A DNA stretch of 64,000 bases. It comes from a bacterium (GTDB lineage: Bacteria; Zhuqueibacterota; QNDG01; JAFGCO01). The translations under genes were made by a program, and so were the position numbers. Under the pieces are notes generated by a model. That model made no database searches. It was not told the origin of the DNA and saw only the letters and a list, made by a program, of their open reading frames with translations. The number at the start of each line of letters is the position of its first letter. Position 1 is the stretch's first letter. Shown piece by piece: positions 34,198-43,401 of this stretch. Where the stretch lies: assembly GCA_016930535.1 (NCBI GenBank), contig JAFGGN010000028.1, positions 1 through 64,000 on the forward strand. The letters are read 5' to 3'.

Positions 34198-37100
34198 ATG
34201 AACGATTCCATCGCAAAACGAATCAATGGCCGCTGGCCTGTGATGGCCGCCTTTTTGTGTCTTTATGCATACACGGCCGTCATGTACGCAAAAACCCCGG
34301 CTCATGTCCCGTCCGGTCAGCGGGGGGATATCAAGTTCCGGGCCTATTCCAATATCGACGGCAACAACATCAGGGCCTCGATTTTCAATTCCGGCTACAG
34401 CGGGGCGCCGCGAGAAGTCCCGGAATCCGTGAACTATGAATGGCCCAAAAATACGGACAGGATCTATATTTCCATCGTGGGCATATGGATCGGGGGTGAA
34501 GTCCGGGACGAGACCGGTGAAACGGCCAAAATCGTGGATGTTTTTGCATGGCGAACCAGTCCTCAGGGTAATACATGGACCATGGAACCTGTACCGGGCT
34601 TTCAGAATCCGGACCTGGAAACCATGCGTGTGGCCAAAAGCGACGATCCGGAATCCTGGCCGTCCGCATCGCAAAACGGCTGGCGGGACAAATGGAGCGA
34701 TCCCGTGGACCCGGGATGGACAGGATCATGGAACGGGTATTTCGGAAAAAATGTCTTCAACGCGGATCAGGAACTCTTTTACCGCTGCTCCGATGATTTG
34801 TATGACCGGTTTACGTATTATCCGGATGAAACGGACCGGTCCAGACGCGGTCTTGGCCTGTTGATGGATGTACGCACGCTAGCCTGGACACAGGTCCTGA
34901 TCAGCGACGTGATCTTTTTTATACACGACATCAAGAACGACGGAACGAAACGAATACCCAAAACCTCATTCTTGATATTTCTTGCGGATTATGTCGGCGG
35001 AGACGGCACGGATGATCAGCCGTTTATCGATCTTCAGTCCGATATTGCGTTTATGACCGACAGTGACCGCACGGGCACCAGTCCTTTCGGAGGAGAACCG
35101 GTCGGGGTCGCAGCGATCAAGTATCTCGAAACGCCGGGAAATCAGGTGGACGGTATCGACAATGACGGCGATGCGGATCTGTATCCGGAACTGATCGCAC
35201 AGGTTGTACGTGATCCGGAAACGCTGATTCCGCATTTCGACGATGCGGATTTTGAACCCCGGAATCTGCTTCCCGGGGATAAAATCGTACTGATCGATCT
35301 GGAAACCTTCGACCGGCAGATCGTCACTTACCCGGTGAACGGCGGATCCGTGGTCAGTCTGGGAGAGACCTATATACTGCCTCCGGAGGGTATCACGGTG
35401 GCTGAAGATACGACGGCCAATCTGCTCGATGAGGACCTGGACGGATTGATCGATGAAAATTATTCGCTGCACAGATGGCGCTATGATGAAATTACGAAGA
35501 CCGAAGGACCGGTACGGTACATCAACTATCTCGAGTTTCAGCCGGGCGAGACCGTGAAGCGCGGGTTTGTCGTTCCGGGAGAGAATACGAAGCCGTCTTA
35601 TGCAACAGTGGCCCCCCTGATCGATGAGTCCAGGGATGACGGGTTCGACAATGACGGGGACTGGAACAGTCTCAACGACGATGTCGGTCTGGACGGCGTC
35701 AAGGGAACCGGAGACACGGGGGAGGGGGATGGGATTGCCTCGACAGGTTCGGGCACCGAATTTCCGGGCGAACCGAATATCGACAAGACAGATGTTACGG
35801 AAACCGATCTGATCGGCCTTACCTCGGCGGTTCAGATTCCAGTGGGTGATATATCCTACAATACGACACCGGACAGGTATTTGTGGGATTATTTTATGAC
35901 CCCGGGACGCTTCGATCTGCCCCGGCCCACCGGCGAGTACGATACGTTTGTGGCATCAGGATTTTTTCCGCTGGAACCGGGCCAGAGACAGCGGATGGCC
36001 ATTGCCGTGTCCATATCCGGAGGCGGACAGACCAGGGACGAGGATCTCCGCAGCGTGACGGAAAAACTGTCGGACGCGCGGAAAGCCTATGCGGCCGATT
36101 ATCAGTTTGCCAAGGCACCCATTCAGGTAACGGTCCGGGCTGTTCCGGGCGATGGAGAAGTGACGCTTTACTGGGATGATACGGCCGAGTTTTCTGTGGA
36201 CCAGTATCTGGAGGATATCGGCGGTCCCTCACGCGATTTCGAAGGGTATCGTGTATACAGGGCCACGGACCCGGCATTTCTGGATGCCAAACTGATCACG
36301 GACGGTTACGGTGTGGCCACCCTGCTCAAACCTCTGGCCCAGTTCGATCTGGCCGACGGCATCATGGGTTTCGATCCGGTTGGGTTCAAGGGAGTGCAGT
36401 TTAACCTGGGTGACGATACGGGACTCTCTCATTCCTATACGGACAGGGGGCTGGTCAACGGACAGCGCTATTTCTATGCGGTAACGGCTTATGATTTCGG
36501 CTTTCCTGCCGCCATGATCGCGCCGACCGAAACGCCGATCAGCGTGGATGTCGATCTTGAGGGAAACATCCGTACGGGAACCAATGTGGTGATTGTCAGA
36601 CCGACTGCCAGGGCGGCCGGTTATCTGCCGGCGGAGATCCGGAATTTTGAACACGCACGGGGAAGTGCAACAGGAGACATTGTACTGACAGTCGTGGATC
36701 CGGCTGCGATCATGGGCGGACATGTTTATGAAATAGCGTTTCAGGATACCATTGTTGCAGGGAAAGATACGGATACGCTGAGAACCAGGAATTTTTCCGT
36801 TCATGATCTGACCGCAATTACTTGCCTGATCGACCAAAGCACGTTGCTTGGGCTGAATGATGAGATTCCCATTTTTGACGGCATTCAGATCAAATTGTTC
36901 AATGAAAACCAGGTGGCCCTGGATATCGCCTTGTCGGGCTGGAACAGGGATGCGGTTTATCCTTATTCATTTTCACCGGTTACCTTTATCGGAATCAAGG
37001 GCGAAAAGCGGCCCAATGACTACCGGATAGTTGTGGGTGAACCCGGAATGACCGCATCGAAGGACACTTCCATCAGCTTTTACCGTCTGCCCTCCAAACA

Positions 37101-37734
37101 GGTGAATGTCAAGGTGGTCGGTCTGGCGGACAATAAGGAAATACCCTTCGCATTCGCGGAACTGGACGGAAATGACGGCCGGTTCACGGTGGATCCGAAC
37201 GATGCGGACAATACGGATATCATCATGCTGCTTGAAAAGAACAGCAAGGGAAAACTGGTGTATACGTGGCAGATCTTCATGAATACCAGGCCCGGAGGCG
37301 AGAATCCGCAGCCTGGAGATACACTCGATTTGTTTTTGAAAAAACCGTTTCTTTCATCCGATCTGTATCGCTTTGAGGTGAAAGAGGCCGGTATATCCAA
37401 TGAAATAGCCAGGCAGGCTCTGGAAGATATTCGTGTGGTCCCGAATCCCTATATGGCCATTGTTGCCTGGGAGCCGAAAAATACATACAACAGCGGCCGC
37501 GGCCCCAGGGAAATCCATTTTATCAATCTGCCTGCGAAATGCACCATCCGTATTTTCGATGTGAACGGAACGCTCGTCGACCGGCTCGATCATGTAACTA
37601 CCATTGAAAACGGCACGGAGCGCTGGGATGTCCTGAGCAAGGAAAATCTGGACATCTCCTACGGACTTTATATTTATCATGTCGATGCACCCGATATCGG
37701 GCAGAAGACCGGTACCTTTGCGATCATTAAATAA
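34198..37734 (+). CDS. Large secreted protein with FN3-like domain and sorting-type C-terminus
   Basis: An 1178-residue exported protein. After a signal peptide it has a long beta-rich region with calcium-site-like repeats D-G-I-D-N-D-G-D-A-D, D-E-D-L-D-G-L-I-D-E-N and D-G-F-D-N-D-G-D. A fibronectin-III-like domain begins near residue 641 (V-T-L-Y-W-D-D, F-E-G-Y-R-V-Y-R-A). The last ~100 residues start I-R-V-V-P-N-P-Y and resemble the FlgD-like/type IX sorting domains of KSB1 and Marinimicrobia. Function is unknown; its length and place between the TonB receptor and a PorV-like protein suggest a surface-exposed partner. Confidence 0.65.
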   Translation: MNDSIAKRINGRWPVMAAFLCLYAYTAVMYAKTPAHVPSGQRGDIKFRAYSNIDGNNIRASIFNSGYSGAPREVPESVNYEWPKNTDRIYISIVGIWIGGEVRDETGETAKIVDVFAWRTSPQGNTWTMEPVPGFQNPDLETMRVAKSDDPESWPSASQNGWRDKWSDPVDPGWTGSWNGYFGKNVFNADQELFYRCSDDLYDRFTYYPDETDRSRRGLGLLMDVRTLAWTQVLISDVIFFIHDIKNDGTKRIPKTSFLIFLADYVGGDGTDDQPFIDLQSDIAFMTDSDRTGTSPFGGEPVGVAAIKYLETPGNQVDGIDNDGDADLYPELIAQVVRDPETLIPHFDDADFEPRNLLPGDKIVLIDLETFDRQIVTYPVNGGSVVSLGETYILPPEGITVAEDTTANLLDEDLDGLIDENYSLHRWRYDEITKTEGPVRYINYLEFQPGETVKRGFVVPGENTKPSYATVAPLIDESRDDGFDNDGDWNSLNDDVGLDGVKGTGDTGEGDGIASTGSGTEFPGEPNIDKTDVTETDLIGLTSAVQIPVGDISYNTTPDRYLWDYFMTPGRFDLPRPTGEYDTFVASGFFPLEPGQRQRMAIAVSISGGGQTRDEDLRSVTEKLSDARKAYAADYQFAKAPIQVTVRAVPGDGEVTLYWDDTAEFSVDQYLEDIGGPSRDFEGYRVYRATDPAFLDAKLITDGYGVATLLKPLAQFDLADGIMGFDPVGFKGVQFNLGDDTGLSHSYTDRGLVNGQRYFYAVTAYDFGFPAAMIAPTETPISVDVDLEGNIRTGTNVVIVRPTARAAGYLPAEIRNFEHARGSATGDIVLTVVDPAAIMGGHVYEIAFQDTIVAGKDTDTLRTRNFSVHDLTAITCLIDQSTLLGLNDEIPIFDGIQIKLFNENQVALDIALSGWNRDAVYPYSFSPVTFIGIKGEKRPNDYRIVVGEPGMTASKDTSISFYRLPSKQVNVKVVGLADNKEIPFAFAELDGNDGRFTVDPNDADNTDIIMLLEKNSKGKLVYTWQIFMNTRPGGENPQPGDTLDLFLKKPFLSSDLYRFEVKEAGISNEIARQALEDIRVVPNPYMAIVAWEPKNTYNSGRGPREIHFINLPAKCTIRIFDVNGTLVDRLDHVTTIENGTERWDVLSKENLDISYGLYIYHVDAPDIGQKTGTFAIIK

Positions 37735-37746
37735 GGGAAACTGAAC

Positions 37747-38790
37747 ATGAATCATATCGTGAAAGTCAGGATCATCGTACAGACGGTTTTAGCGGCCAGT
37801 CTGCTTGCCGGTCTGATCGGTCTGCAAGGGCAATCGGTAAAGAAAGTCGGGACATCTGCTGCCGCATTTTTAAGGATACCTGCAGGATCCAGGGGCATCG
37901 CCATGGGAAGCGCGTTTACGGCCAGTGCAGAAGATGTTTCTTCCATGTACTGGAATCCAGGCGCAGTCGCTTATCTGAACCGGTACGGCATTCTCGTTCA
38001 CCATTCACCCTGGCTTCCCGGACTGGATTACACCTATTTCGGATTCGTACTGCCGGTTCAGTCTCTTGGTGTAGTGGGTGTGAATGTCGTTTCGCTCAGA
38101 TCGGAGGAAATGGATATTACAACGCCCGAAGCGCCAATGGGTACAGGAGAAACCTTTGATGCCGCAAGCACAGCCCTGGGCATCACATTTTCTCGAAGAC
38201 TGACCGACCGGTTTTCCATCGGCGCGAATTTCAAGTTCATCCAGGAACGCATTTTTCACTGCGATGCCATGGGACTGGCCTTCGATGTCGGTACCCTTTT
38301 CATCACGCCTTTCAGGGATATCCGTTTCGGCGTAAATATATCCAATATCGGCACCCGGATGCAGATGCTGGGTGAAGATCTGAATTCTTATGTGGATGTC
38401 GCTCCGAACCAGGAAGGCAATAATGAAACCATTGTCGCTCAGCTGAATACGGACCGGTTTGATCTGCCGATCATACTGAGGCTGGGCCTCGCCTGGGATG
38501 TCAGGCTTCCTGCAGGATCAAGAATGACACTGGCCTGCGACGGTGTCAATCCCAACGACAATGGGCAGAGTCTCAATTTCGGATGTGAGTTTGCAACGTT
38601 CGCTGAATCTGTGTTTTTAAGGGGAGGATTTAACGAATTTCTGCAGGAAGACCGTGAAAAGGGATTGACACTGGGTGCCGGTGTCCATCTGCCGGCAGCG
38701 GACAGACTTCATCTGACCATCGATTATGCCTATCAGGATTTTCATTATCTCGGAGCAGTGAATCATTTTTCAATCGAGATACAATTTTAA
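37747..38790 (+). CDS. PorV/PorQ-family outer-membrane protein
   Basis: A 347-residue beta-barrel-type protein with a signal peptide (V-L-A-A-S-L-L-A-G-L-I-G). The N-terminal block F-L-R-I-P-A-G-S-R-G-I-A-M-G-S-A-F-T, followed by D-V-S-S-M-Y-W-N-P-G-A, is the PorV/PorQ/UPF0164 signature. PorV shuttles type IX cargo to the attachment machinery at the outer membrane. Being encoded right after a cargo-like protein suggests a dedicated export partner. Core type IX genes (porK-N, sov) are not in this window. Confidence 0.8.
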   Translation: MNHIVKVRIIVQTVLAASLLAGLIGLQGQSVKKVGTSAAAFLRIPAGSRGIAMGSAFTASAEDVSSMYWNPGAVAYLNRYGILVHHSPWLPGLDYTYFGFVLPVQSLGVVGVNVVSLRSEEMDITTPEAPMGTGETFDAASTALGITFSRRLTDRFSIGANFKFIQERIFHCDAMGLAFDVGTLFITPFRDIRFGVNISNIGTRMQMLGEDLNSYVDVAPNQEGNNETIVAQLNTDRFDLPIILRLGLAWDVRLPAGSRMTLACDGVNPNDNGQSLNFGCEFATFAESVFLRGGFNEFLQEDREKGLTLGAGVHLPAADRLHLTIDYAYQDFHYLGAVNHFSIEIQF

Positions 38791-38889
38791 AAGGAAAGGG
38801 AAGGAGGAGGTGATTCAATTTCCGCATATCGCAAAAGTCCATAAGTGATCAACAAACGATACGATTTCAAACCCAGAAGGGGAGGTCAA

Positions 38890-40953
38890 ATGAATCAGAA
38901 AGCAGTTCAATACTGGAAAGCGGCATTCATTCTCATGTTTGCGACATTGTTTGCTGTGTCCGCCTTAGGACAGAACATCAATGTAACCATCCGTTTGAAC
39001 ACGGCGACAAACCGGGACACATTGATGGATCATCATGTGGTTCAGATACGCGGTGAGGCGGACGGGGAAATCGTTCCGGCTGTGACATGGGGAGATGATA
39101 CGGGTATTTCAATGGTGAATGTCGGCGGTGATTATTGGGAGACAACCTTTCAAATCGCTCCCGGCACACAGTTGAAATACAAATTCTGGACCGGGTTCGA
39201 TAACGCCACCAGCACGTTTTTCTGGGGCGGATGGGAAGGTCCCATCATTCCCGGAAATCCCGTGGACAGCGGGGACAACCGGTATTTTGTGGCCGGCAGC
39301 AACGATACGACGCTTGCACTGCAGTTCTATCACGGCACCGAGAGTCCCACGAATCAGTACTGGCGTCCGTATGAAGAGAAGCCCGATACCTTTGCCGTGT
39401 ATTTTAAAGTGAGTATGGCGGCCCTGATGGAAACCCATGATTTCGATCCGGCCACGGATAACGTGGTCGTACGTGGCAGCACGCCGCTGGATCCCACCGA
39501 TTCATGGAACACGGAAGTCCAGCTTGCCCAGGTGGCCGGAAGCGTCGACAACGGCGCATTTTTCGCCGGTGCTGGCTATATAGCTGAGAGTGATGTTCTT
39601 GGCGGAGAATGGCAGAATTTCAAATTTGTATACAACAAAGGCGGCAGCGCGGTCTGGGAAAGTACGCCCAACCGGTTTTTTCAGTACTCGGCTCCTGTGG
39701 ATACCACCATTCTCTGGTCCTATTTCAACAATCAAAAACCCACAGGGGGCAATATTGTCGAGGCCACGCTGACCTGGCAGGTAAAAACGGACGGCCTCGA
39801 AAAACTGGGCCTGTTCGACCGCAGCCTGGGTGAACACATCATTATCGATGGTGCCAAGGCATGGGATACGGAGAATGCCATCGAGATGAATTATGTTCCG
39901 CTCCTGCAGCTCTGGATGGGACAGGAACCCTTTATCAAGGCACCCGGCGCGACACTCGAATACAAAACCGTGATTATCTGGGACGATTCGCGCGTGGATC
40001 CGGCCAGTCCTAATTATCTGCCGGGACTCGATCTGGAAGTGCCGCTTCAGTACTGGGAAGAACCCTGCGTCAATGGATCCGGCAACCGGAATTATGTTTA
40101 TACGGACCAGACAGATCAGGCTGTCCCGGGCGATTTCGGACTGGATTGGCAGTACTTTAACGGGCTGCCGGCCGAAGGTGTTATCGAGACGCCGATCACG
40201 GTCACGTTCAGTATCGATATGACGCCTGCGATGGATATCGCGACCAATCCCTCCAATCCCCTGTTCAGGCCCGGCATCGATACGGTCTGGGTTCAGTTCT
40301 ACGGCTGTCTTCTTCCGCTGACCCAGGGCGATGGTATTTATACCAATACGCCTTTTCAGCTGGACGATACGGACGGCGATCTGATCTATTCGGGTTCCTT
40401 GCCCCTGATACCCCCGGTCCCGTTTGATGTCGGATTCAGGGTGAACTATTCATCGGAAACCGGCGCCGTCATTCAGAACGGCGGAGGATTCCAGAGGGGA
40501 AGAAGCTACTATCAGTTCGTGCATCCGACTGCGGTGAATGCCGACGGAACCATCGAGTGGCCCGCCCAGTTTGATTTCCCTGTTCTGGAATGGATGGACA
40601 GCGACCTCACCGTCGAGGATCCTCCCGACCTGTGGACAGCGGCAACGGATGTCGAAACTGCGTATGAATCCGGACCGACGTTCCGTCTGGCGCAGAATTT
40701 TCCCAATCCGTTCAATCCCGAAACGACCGTGCCTTATGAGGTTGCCCGGAAATCCCATGTATGCATCTGCGTGCATAACCTGAACGGACAGGTGGTAAAA
40801 ACCCTGGTGAATACGGATCAGCAGGCCGGTGATTATTCCGTAACCTGGAACGGAACGGATGCGGCAGGCAGAGCGGTATCCACGGGTATTTATTTTATCA
40901 GAATGACCGCTGAATCCTATGAACGGGTTCAGAAAATCACCCTCCTGAGATAA
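38890..40953 (+). CDS. Secreted modular carbohydrate-binding-like protein with sorting domain
   Basis: A 687-residue exported protein (signal peptide M-F-A-T-L-F-A-V-S-A-L-G-Q) built of about four beta-sandwich modules that open with V-T-x-x-x-(D/N)-M/T-type strands, at roughly 28, 166, 288 and 433, and a C-terminal type IX-like sorting domain from ~596 (F-R-L-A-Q-N-F-P-N-P-F-N-P-E-T). The first two modules match, in order, modules in the neighbouring GH53 enzyme (V-V-Q-I-R-G-E, Y-W-E-T-x-F-Q, Y-K-F-W-T-G-F). No catalytic domain is seen. The likely role is binding of the polysaccharide at the surface, like SusE/F. The ATG at 38890 follows GGAGGT. Confidence 0.72.
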   Translation: MNQKAVQYWKAAFILMFATLFAVSALGQNINVTIRLNTATNRDTLMDHHVVQIRGEADGEIVPAVTWGDDTGISMVNVGGDYWETTFQIAPGTQLKYKFWTGFDNATSTFFWGGWEGPIIPGNPVDSGDNRYFVAGSNDTTLALQFYHGTESPTNQYWRPYEEKPDTFAVYFKVSMAALMETHDFDPATDNVVVRGSTPLDPTDSWNTEVQLAQVAGSVDNGAFFAGAGYIAESDVLGGEWQNFKFVYNKGGSAVWESTPNRFFQYSAPVDTTILWSYFNNQKPTGGNIVEATLTWQVKTDGLEKLGLFDRSLGEHIIIDGAKAWDTENAIEMNYVPLLQLWMGQEPFIKAPGATLEYKTVIIWDDSRVDPASPNYLPGLDLEVPLQYWEEPCVNGSGNRNYVYTDQTDQAVPGDFGLDWQYFNGLPAEGVIETPITVTFSIDMTPAMDIATNPSNPLFRPGIDTVWVQFYGCLLPLTQGDGIYTNTPFQLDDTDGDLIYSGSLPLIPPVPFDVGFRVNYSSETGAVIQNGGGFQRGRSYYQFVHPTAVNADGTIEWPAQFDFPVLEWMDSDLTVEDPPDLWTAATDVETAYESGPTFRLAQNFPNPFNPETTVPYEVARKSHVCICVHNLNGQVVKTLVNTDQQAGDYSVTWNGTDAAGRAVSTGIYFIRMTAESYERVQKITLLR

Positions 40954-40982
40954 GGAACAACTCAGGGCATGATGTTAACGGA

Positions 40983-41049
40983 GAGGGTTGTCCGAACGGT
41001 CAGGTTTGGAGCCTTCCTGCGGACTGATCGGGCAGCCCTCCCGCTTTTT
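40983..41049 (+). terminator. Long terminator hairpin after the binding protein
   Basis: GAGGGTTGTCCG (40983-40994) pairs with CGGGCAGCCCTC (41029-41040) over 12 bp including two G-U pairs, with an inner TCAG/CTGA stem. CCG and TTTTT (41044-41048) follow. It likely separates expression of the receptor/PorV/binding-protein genes from the enzymes downstream. Confidence 0.75.
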
Positions 41050-41084
41050 CTGATCAAACGCGTCACGATGCGCCGGGAACCGAA

Positions 41085-43307
41085 TTGAAATACACGATAT
41101 GGCACATTCTGTGTTTTTGCTGCCCTCTTCTTATTATCAGCAATGGCCTTGCTGCCGAGCCGGGGATAATCAAGGGAGCCGATGTTTCGTTCCTTCCGCA
41201 GATTCAGGACCTCGGGGGTGTTTATAAAGACAACGGGGTTCCCGGAGATCCGCTGAAAATACTCAAGGACCACGGATTCAACCTGATCCGCCTGAAACTC
41301 TGGCATACGCCTGCGGACCCGTACAACAATCTCGAAAAAATCCTCATGATGGCCAGGCGTATCAGGGAACGTGAGCTGCAGTTCCTTCTGGATATTCATT
41401 ATTCGGATACCTGGGCGGATCCGGGCCGGCAGAACAAACCTGCGGCCTGGTCGGAACTCGATTTTGAGACGCTCAGGGACAGTGTGCAAAACTATACACG
41501 GAACGTGATTGCGGCCCTGAATAATCAGGGCACAACGCCAGATATGGTTCAGATCGGGAATGAGATTATTTCGGGCATGCTTTGGAACGATGGCCGTGTC
41601 GGCGGCGGTTTTAACACCGGGGGTCAATGGGACAGGCTTGCAGACCTGATTCAGGGCGCCGTCCAGGGTATCAGGGAATCCGGTTCATCAGGGGATTCTG
41701 TTCGCATCATGATTCATATAGACCGCGGCGGCGATAACGCCGGATCGCGATGGTTTTTTGATCATCTGATCGCACGCAGCGTGGCATTCGACGTGATCGG
41801 ACTGTCGTTTTATCCCTGGTGGCACGGCTCACTGAACGACCTCAGAATCAATTTAAACGACCTGGCCAAAAGATACGGCAAGGACATTGTGGTCGTGGAA
41901 ACCGCCTATCCCTGGACGCTGCAATGGGCGGATGCGGTTCCGAATATACTGGGAAACGCCGGCGATCTGCTGGCCGGATATCCGGCCTCTGTAGATGGTC
42001 AGACTAAATTTTTACGGGATCTGATCCGGATCATCAGAAATACGGACGATCAGCGGGCGATCGGACTGGTCTACTGGGCGCCGGAATATATTTCGGTCGA
42101 TCCCATCGGTTCTCCATGGGAAAACAACACACTGTTCGATTTTGAAGGCAATGCCCTGCCCGCTATGGATGTGTTTAAAGAGGAACCATCCGATCTGGCA
42201 CCCGTTCAGGTGACCGTCCGGCTGAATACATCGACACTGGCTGATACGCTGAGTGAGATGCACGTGGTGCAGATCCGGGGGGAGCTGTCAGGACTTTCCT
42301 CTGGAAGCACGCCTGACGGCAGAATGATCACATGGGATTCCGATTCGGAAATAATCCTTCAAAACAGGGGCGGCGACTACTGGGAAACATCTTTCCAGAT
42401 GCTTCCCGGCGACCGGCTGGATTATAAATTCTGGACAGGCTTCAGCAGCACAAAGGGAACATTTCAACGCCTGGGATGGGAGGGTCCTGTAAATACCGAA
42501 GATGGCCTTTCAGCAAATACGCGTGTATTTGTTGCAGGAACGCAGGATAGCGTTTTGACGATGCAGTACTACAACTCAGAAAGCGAATTAAAGCAGCAGT
42601 ACTGGCAGCCTTTCAGATCCACGGCAGATTCTGTTGCGGTTCTGTTTCGTGTGAATATGGGAAAGGAGACAGTACTGGGCCGGTTCGATCCGGATTTAAA
42701 CGGGCCCGTGACCGTGCGGGGTGATGAACGGGCCACGGGTGGCATGCTGACCTGGGAGGCTTCCAATCTCGTTCTCAGCAGGGAAACATTCAGTGTCAAT
42801 GACGGATCATTCTGGTCCGGCGTCGGTTATTTGCCGAAATCCGCGCTCGAATCAGGAGATACGGTGTTCTACGCATTTTATATTGAAAATGCATCAGAAA
42901 ATGCATGGGAAGACCATGGATTGACACGGTTTTTCATAGTGACGGAATCGCTGCTCAATACCGGATCCGACACCACGCTTCACTGGGACTTTTTTGAGGG
43001 CAGTCAGGGGCAGAGCGGCATTGAAGCTCATTCCGGACCTCCCTGCGCATTCAGGCTGAATCAGAATTATCCGAACCCTTTCAATGCGGTAACCACGATT
43101 TCTTATGAGATACCTGGAAAAACCCTTGTGTCATTAAAGATATATAATATGCTGGGAGAGCAGATTGCCGTACTGAAGGATGGCGAGCTGCCCGGCGGGT
43201 TTTACAGAATCCGCTTCGATGGATCCGGATTGGGATCGGGATCCTATATATACCGGCTCAGTGCCGGACGGAAAAATGCGGCAAGGCAATTCCAGGTGAT
43301 CAAATAG
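41085..43307 (+). CDS. GH53 endo-beta-1,4-galactanase with binding modules and sorting domain
   Basis: A 740-residue secreted enzyme that cuts beta-1,4-galactan, as in pectin side chains. The signal peptide (L-C-F-C-C-P-L-L-I-I-S-N-G-L-A-A) is followed by a GH53 barrel: G-A-D-V-S-F-L, L-R-L-K-L-W-type strand, acid/base Glu160 (Q-I-G-N-E-I) and nucleophile Glu272 (V-V-V-E-T-A-Y-P-W). Two beta-sandwich modules (~371-490 and ~514-640) are shared with the preceding gene. A type IX-like sorting domain starts at ~655 (F-R-L-N-Q-N-Y-P-N-P-F-N). The start is TTG at 41085, with only a weak ribosome binding site; the signal peptide supports it. Confidence 0.9.
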   Translation: MKYTIWHILCFCCPLLIISNGLAAEPGIIKGADVSFLPQIQDLGGVYKDNGVPGDPLKILKDHGFNLIRLKLWHTPADPYNNLEKILMMARRIRERELQFLLDIHYSDTWADPGRQNKPAAWSELDFETLRDSVQNYTRNVIAALNNQGTTPDMVQIGNEIISGMLWNDGRVGGGFNTGGQWDRLADLIQGAVQGIRESGSSGDSVRIMIHIDRGGDNAGSRWFFDHLIARSVAFDVIGLSFYPWWHGSLNDLRINLNDLAKRYGKDIVVVETAYPWTLQWADAVPNILGNAGDLLAGYPASVDGQTKFLRDLIRIIRNTDDQRAIGLVYWAPEYISVDPIGSPWENNTLFDFEGNALPAMDVFKEEPSDLAPVQVTVRLNTSTLADTLSEMHVVQIRGELSGLSSGSTPDGRMITWDSDSEIILQNRGGDYWETSFQMLPGDRLDYKFWTGFSSTKGTFQRLGWEGPVNTEDGLSANTRVFVAGTQDSVLTMQYYNSESELKQQYWQPFRSTADSVAVLFRVNMGKETVLGRFDPDLNGPVTVRGDERATGGMLTWEASNLVLSRETFSVNDGSFWSGVGYLPKSALESGDTVFYAFYIENASENAWEDHGLTRFFIVTESLLNTGSDTTLHWDFFEGSQGQSGIEAHSGPPCAFRLNQNYPNPFNAVTTISYEIPGKTLVSLKIYNMLGEQIAVLKDGELPGGFYRIRFDGSGLGSGSYIYRLSAGRKNAARQFQVIK

Positions 43308-43401
43308 CCGGGTTGCGGTCCGGGCCCGGAACCGCTGCGGTAATGTCCGTTTTTTGATGGATAAACGGCTTTATTTCCGTCAGGGATAAGAATTGCCGGT
43401 C

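Noticed and set aside
35142..35190. D-N-D-G-D repeats read as a dockerin or EF-hand (cellulosome) domain
   Set aside because: They are scattered single loops without the paired helix pattern of dockerins and are common in secreted FCB proteins.
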